Positions 59,846 to 64,000 of a stretch of DNA of 64,000 nt are shown piece after piece. The notes under the pieces were generated by a model. That model saw only the letters and a list, made by a program, of their open reading frames with translations, was not told the DNA's origin and searched no databases. Where the stretch lies: positions 8,376,659 through 8,440,658 of the forward strand of contig NC_133473.1 in the NCBI RefSeq assembly GCF_025370935.1, in the 5' to 3' direction. Numbering within the stretch: position 1 is the first letter of the stretch; each line of letters begins with the position of its first letter. The translations under genes and the position numbers were made by a program. This DNA comes from Choristoneura fumiferana. Its lineage: Eukaryota; Arthropoda; Insecta; Lepidoptera; Tortricidae.

Positions 59846-60085
59846 CCATAAACGAAAAGTCAATTTTTACAGCTGTGCAAGTATTTTTCTTCCGTCTGTC
59901 TATTTAGCATTATGAGATAACCTTATTTTTCCGAGGCACACAAACTAATGACCACGGTATACCAGTGTGCCGCGGCGTGTGCGGAATACCACGGCTTCAC
60001 CTCCCCTCTTTCGACTTTTACCTTGACACGGGTTAAACCTGCCATGCAGCTCAGGTAGAATAGTGGTAGTTCTGCCAACCCTGCT

Positions 60086-60229
60086 ACAAAAGTAGTTAGC
60101 ATCAAAAGTAGCGGACCACTTTTTTACTCTGTCGCATTGACACATTGACAAAATTGCATGGCGTTTAGTACGTGGCTGTAAAACAACAAAGTACGATAAA
60201 GTGTACAGCAACTTTTGATGCTGACTGTA
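60086..60229. mobile_element. TACAGTCAGCATCAAAAGT-type MITE
   Basis: The right end acttttgatgctgactgta and the left end agtagttagcatcaaaagta are inverted. The left terminus has changed (agtagtta for acagtca). About 144 bp, non-coding. Related to the other TACAGTC elements by the terminal word only. Confidence 0.65.
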
Positions 60230-60427
60230 CTGGCGGGTGCATGTGGGTGCAACCTGAGCTCCACGCCAATGGGGTTAAACTAACCCTTGTTATACAGGCA
60301 AAACGGACTCATGATCAGATCAGCGCATTAGGAGGGGGGCGGGGGGCGACCGGGGCGGCGCCAGCCAAACTTAATTAGAATACCTATCTTTATCGATGTA
60401 AAGGAAAACTAGACAGAGAGAGCGTAT

Positions 60428-60672
60428 GAACTTTTACCCGCGGCTTCGCTCGCGCAGATTTAGTGTGTAGTTTAAAACTTTTTTTAATCCCACAAGACAG
60501 GAACCATGCATTATTTCGGAATAAAAGGTAGCCTATATGATAATCTAGGCTATATATTACCTGTACAATGCCAAATTTTATTCAAATCCGTTCAGTAGTT
60601 TTTGCGTGAAAAAGTAACAAATATCCATCCATCCATACAAACTTTCGCGTTTAAAATATTAGTGGGATTAGT
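60428..60672 (-). mobile_element. Helitron-like repeat, minus
   Basis: The left end ttacccgcggcttcgctcgc is the complement of the ...gcgaagccgcgggta 3' part. The middle has taggctatatattacctgta, gttcagtagtttttgcgtga and the right end ttaaaatattagtgggatta. Same layout as 61073-61262. Confidence 0.55.
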
Positions 60673-61072
60673 GCGATGGGATCTAGTAGGAGTGAGTAAG
60701 AATATGAGTATTCTATGTGTAACAAACACGACCTGTCATTTTGTCGCTTGTATCTAAAAGGACGCCTAAGGCGTGACTCGCCCGGGGCGCCGGGCGTCTA
60801 GATGGCTAAAGCCGGCCGAGTATGGACATAACAGCCTGGATACTGAAATGATGTTCATGATTCAAATACGGGATGGGAAATAACTGTTAATAGTATGCAA
60901 AGGTAAAACATTTAAAATCTTTTTTAAAACAAACAGAAACAATTTATCGCTATAAAAATTTAGCACCAATTCAGTCATATCATAAGTCAATAACAGGTTG
61001 TTACATATACATTCAAATAGGTATTATATTAAGTTCTGCTATAAAGATCAATGAGCGTATGATTTTATTTAT

Positions 61073-61262
61073 AACTAGCCGTTACCCGCGTCTTCGTCCG
61101 CGCAGAATTCGTTTATAATTAACTGTGCAATTTTGCGGGATAAAACTATATGTATACCGAATTTCATCTAAATCGGATCAGTGGTTTAGACGTGATGAAG
61201 TAACAAACAAAGAAACAAACAGACTTACAAACTCACATTTATAATATTAGTGAGATTAGTCC
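61073..61262 (-). mobile_element. Helitron-like repeat, minus
   Basis: Begins actagccgttacccgcgtct, tcgtccgcgcag and continues aatttcatctaaatcggatc, gtttagacgtgatgaagtaa, then cacatttataatattagtga. It is the reverse of the plus-strand unit at 61985-62160. CTAG lies at its 3' terminus. Confidence 0.6.
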
Positions 61263-61411
61263 CTGGGTGACCAAGCTCAGCTCGGTGTTTATCAAAGTAG
61301 TTTAGCTATCCTGCAATAGGTGATGTCTCTACCGGTAGTCCAATTATTCGATAAAAGTTGACACCAACAAATATTATATTTAGACGTAAATAATAAATTT
61401 TCCTACTGTTA

Positions 61412-61552
61412 GAGGCTGTTTCACCATCCATTGATTAGCGTTAACCGACGGTTAAATGTGATGCCGTCTCCGTCTATTCGAACAAAACAAATAGAGACGG
61501 CATCACACCTAACCGCCAGTTAACACTAATCAATGGATGGTGAAACAGCCCC
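61412..61552. mobile_element. 141-bp MITE with TTA TSD (Harbinger-like)
   Basis: The ends GAGGCTGTTTCACCATCCAT and ATGGATGGTGAAACAGCCCC pair over about 60 bp (ttgattagcgttaaccgacg, gttaaatgtgatgccgtctc against their complements). TTA is directly repeated at 61409-61411 and 61553-61555. A TWA target and G-rich termini fit PIF/Harbinger non-autonomous elements; that is inference. Confidence 0.8.
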
Positions 61553-61984
61553 TTAATCTACAGAAAAAACTAGGAGTCCAATGGTAAAAATTAGTACCTA
61601 CTTAGAAATTATGACCTACTATATATATAAAAAAACCTTTCGTGTTATTTACACCATTTATAACTCAAGAACGGCTGGACCAATTTTTATGACTTTTGTG
61701 TTTTTGGATTTATCTTCGCCAGGAATAGGATATAATTATTGAAAACATTGGAAAATTGACGAAAAAAATAAAAACATTTCCCCATACAAAATGTTCAAGG
61801 GTTTCGTAACCGTCAGTTATACACCACATCCCCACAAACTTATAATAAATTAGTTATTTGATATTTGCCTCGAAAAATATTCACTTAAAATAATTGATAC
61901 GGCAAAACAACGCTGGTTTGGAAACGCATTTGGACCCGCTAGATGGCGCTGTTGTTTGTATGTTATCATGATATGAATGTAGTT

Positions 61985-62160
61985 TTTTTTCGGGCATGGG
62001 TAACACTATAAATGCGAAAGTTTGTAAGTCTGTTTGTTTGTTACCTCATCACGTCTAAACCGCTGAAACGATTTAGATGAAATTCGTTTGAATTCTAGGG
62101 AAGGACATAGGTAGGATAGTTTTTATTCCAGAAATGAAATTCCTGTCACAATCCGCCTGA
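61985..62160 (+). mobile_element. Helitron-like repeat, plus, 3'-truncated
   Basis: taacactataaatgcgaaag, tttgtaagtctgtttgtttg, ttacctcatcacgtctaaac, cgctgaaacgatttagatga, aattcg, gggaaggacataggtaggat. Well preserved compared with the other three, but lacks the cgcgggc..ctag end. Confidence 0.6.
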
Positions 62161-62658
62161 CCCCTCCCCCCTCGAAATTCGTGACGTAATTAATGGATGA
62201 CCCCAATATATTGATATCCCTCGACATCAATAGGCCTCAGTGTTCCGTAATCATATCCCCAGTTAGTTTTTGTGGAATTTGAAATTGAAAATTGGCATCA
62301 AAGACTAATCGTCATATTCATGAGTTTCAGAGTTGAGTCTCTGTGTATCTGTTTTCTGTATCGTTACTATTTCTGGTGTACAATAAAGAGTCATTGTATT
62401 GTATTTTATTGTTTCATGAGTCATGACTGACTTTCGGAGTCCCCGTGAGGTCGGAGGCCATGGTACAGGCCACGTGTGCCTTTATCAGGAAAGAAAGAAA
62501 AGTGTAATATATGAGATTGATTTGGAATTAATTGAAACATAGGGATTTGACAAGATTCAAATTACTAGGTACTCTGGCATCTTAATAACTGTGTAACTTT
62601 AACTAAAAAGAAACAATAGTGCCTTTTAAAATAATTCATAGTGAATTAGCAAATATAT
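62161..62658. other. Downstream flank of YJU2; retroposon 3' end at 62343-62412
   Basis: 62343-62412 reads tgttttctgtatcgttacta, then gtgtacaataaagagtcatt, gtattgtattttatt, a retroposon 3' end with a GTATT tail like that at 1589-1650 (opposite strand). No coding sequence recognised. Confidence 0.55.
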
Positions 62659-62664
62659 TTTATT
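62659..62664 (-). promoter_or_regulatory. Candidate polyadenylation signal of YJU2
   Basis: AATAAA on the minus strand about 60 bases after the stop codon. An ATTAAA variant lies nearer the stop (about 62690-62696). Which one is used cannot be told from sequence. Confidence 0.45.
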
Positions 62665-62724
62665 CATTGTACTTAATCACTGTGACACTATTTAATTGCA
62701 AATACATTATAAAATATGATAAAC

Positions 62725-63139
62725 TCACTGCGAGTCACTGTCACTGCCCGAGTAGTTTGCCAGCAGAGTGAGTCCTGAGGCAGGAGCCGCCACCACCGTC
62801 TCACTAGACTTTGCACTAACACTTTCATTAGTTACTTCAGGTGTACTAGTCACTGTACTTTTTGATACATCCATCCCTTTGCTTGTTACTTCACATGTAT
62901 TAGTTACTGTATTCTTTGATACTTCTGACTTTTTGCTTTTCACTAGATTTGCCAGCGCTGACTTCTTACTTAATACCCCAATGCTTCTGTTCCAAGTCTC
63001 ATTCTTTTTAGTGTCTGGTTTAGGGGGTATTACTTCTATTCTAGAAGTTTTTGCTGGAGGTTCAACATCTTCCTCAACTTCTTCGATTATCTCCTCAGCA
63101 ACCACTTTTTGTGAAGAAGTCCCACCAAACTTTATGGAC
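62725..63139 (-). CDS. YJU2: YJU2 splicing factor, last exon (C-terminal region)
   Basis: Terminal coding exon of the pre-mRNA splicing factor YJU2 (CCDC94, CWC16 family), which joins the spliceosome with the NineTeen complex and promotes the first, branching, step in the nucleus. A splice acceptor (ttctaatttcag) precedes 63139. The first base completes a Lys codon and 137 residues follow to TGA at 62725-62727. In order: SIKFGG, an acidic stretch (EEIIEEVEEDVEPP), ETWNRSIGVLSKKSALANLV, a Ser/Thr/Lys-rich low-complexity part with two similar VTNTCEV/VTSTPEV units, and LTLLANYSGSDSDSQ at the end. From memory, human YJU2 has the same layout: acidic, W-x-x-S-[VI]-G-x-L-x-x-x-x-x-L-x-x-L-V, then L-x-x-L-x-x-Y-x-D-S-D near the C-terminus. 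Any GTG start is an artefact; this is an internal frame. Confidence 0.88.
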
Positions 63140-63885
63140 CTGAAATTAGAATAAAAACTATTTTAGCAACATACCAGTCTTATTAGCTGAAGCGACGACG
63201 GAGTAAAGATAACAGATGAATAACTGAAATGGCTTGAGACATAGCTTAATTTCCGAAGTAAATCATTTTATTAAGCTTTTGAGAAAACATGAAAGAAATA
63301 AAGAAAATACATTTATTTAACGCCATAAAAACAAACATAGAACAAATTGCATAGGTGCTAGCTACTAAAAAGCCTTGAGTAGCTGAACGATCGATGCTGC
63401 TACCGCTAGACGCTTACGAAGGCATGCTGTGACGATACCAACGCGAGATCACACTGGCGCGATGCGCTGCTATGCGATGGCGCTGCACCCATGCAACGAG
63501 ATAAACGGCTGGGTCATTATTTGAGCGTCCGTATGATTTTCGTAGCCACTTTTTTGTTGATATGGTAGAAGATTCTGTTACTGTTTCCAAGTTATATAGT
63601 AAGAGTACAGGACGTCCAAAAAATAATAAAAAGGTCATCAAATTCTACAGCACATTCATAAAATAAATTTAAATGCTTGAATAATGACCTCACTAAAGTT
63701 CTGTTTCTAGAAGGTTCTGGAAGATGACCGGAAGACGAAGATTAAGCAGGTCTCCCACTAGGTGAACTGGCGACACCGTGAGAGTTCCGGGGAACCAGTA
63801 GATGCAAGTGGCGAGTTGTCATTCATTGTGGCATTTTAAGGGGAAGTCCTTTATTCAGCAGTGATGATTAAAGTTTCAGCCTTAC
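63140..63885 (-). other. YJU2 intron with an inserted LINE 3' fragment
   Basis: Donor GTAAGG at 63885-63880 and acceptor ...ttctaatttcag at 63140 (minus strand), phase 2. A 75-codon open frame at 63414-63641 has no motif. The donor-side quarter is taken up by a retroposon (63701-63868). Confidence 0.8.
63701..63868 (+). mobile_element. RTE-like LINE 3' end inside the YJU2 intron
   Basis: Reads gatgaccggaagacgaagat, taagcaggtctcccactagg, gtagatgcaagtggcgagtt, gtcattcattgtggcatttt, aagg, tattcagcagtgatgatt: the same family as 2303-2500, with frame-breaking changes. TAAAGTT repeats at 63694-63700 and 63869-63875 may be a short TSD. It lies antisense to YJU2 and comes within about ten bases of the splice donor. 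Confidence 0.75.
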
Positions 63886-64000
63886 TTGATAAAGTCGTCG
63901 TCCTCCTGTTCTTCCCGCTTCCGGCGCGCTCAGCCGTCTCGGGTTGATACTGCTGCAACATGCCCTCGTAGTCGACGGCTCGCTGGCGGCGATTCAGCTC
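63886..64000 (-). CDS. YJU2: YJU2, penultimate visible exon, partial, with a frame break
   Basis: Runs off the window, so the N-terminal zinc-binding domain lies beyond the right edge. On the minus strand it first reads ELNRRQRAVDYEGMLQQYQP then ETAER, matching the YJU2 block L-N-x-R-Q-x-x-V-D-[FY]-E-x-M-L. At the donor end it reads RKREEQEDDDFIK in another frame, joined by the phase-2 intron to SIKFGG. The two parts are out of register by one missing base at about 63920-63932 (a TGA appears just upstream if the second frame is extended). The exon length (115 bases from a codon boundary) needs one more base to fit the intron phase. A base dropped in the assembly is the simplest reading; a true mutation is possible. 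Confidence 0.82.

Noticed and set aside
62768..63154. 128-codon plus-strand open frame
   Set aside because: Antisense shadow of the YJU2 last exon.
63414..63641. 75-codon minus-strand open frame within the YJU2 intron
   Set aside because: Not in frame with either flanking exon by splicing and has no recognisable motif.

Overview
The window looks like nuclear DNA of a moth or butterfly (Lepidoptera). It is AT-rich and packed with dispersed repeats that I recognise from lepidopteran genomes: RTE-like LINE 3' ends with (ATG)n/(CAT)n tails, at least three tRNA-derived SINE families, many short inverted-repeat DNA elements (MITEs) and Helitron-like pieces. I cannot name the species. There is no sign of prokaryotic organisation: no operons, ribosome binding sites or CRISPR arrays.

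Only one host gene can be supported. At the right edge, on the minus strand, lie the last two exons of the spliceosome factor YJU2 (CCDC94 / CWC16 family), at 63886-64000 and 62725-63139, with a clean GT-AG intron. The upstream exon carries a one-base frame break in this assembly. The remaining ~62 kb holds no other recognisable coding exon. It is either intergenic or the introns and flanks of genes whose exons lie elsewhere.

Layout. 0-14 kb is dense in retroposons and MITEs. 14-23.5 kb is mostly unique DNA with GC-rich patches. 23.5-29.5 kb carries several inverted-repeat DNA elements, including a 1,160-bp one with an 8-bp target-site duplication. 29.5-33.9 kb is unique and GC-patchy. 33.9-41.9 kb is a repeat cluster with insertions up to three layers deep. 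42-46.3 kb is largely unique. 46.3-62.2 kb is mixed unique DNA and repeats, with Helitron-like pieces bunched at 58.7-62.2 kb next to YJU2.

The best-supported structures are those where both the element and its target-site duplication (TSD) can be read directly: LINE 3' ends at 378-570 (internally inverted), 2303-2500, 4721-4930, 11580-11823, 39907-40346, 41545-41938 and 59367-59446; SINEs at 6619-6905 (15-bp TSD) and 40003-40268 (12-bp TSD); and a 130-bp palindromic MITE family with 3-bp TSDs. These give a relative history of insertions. I found no defence, secretion or metabolic gene system here. The novelty is in the mobile-element biology.
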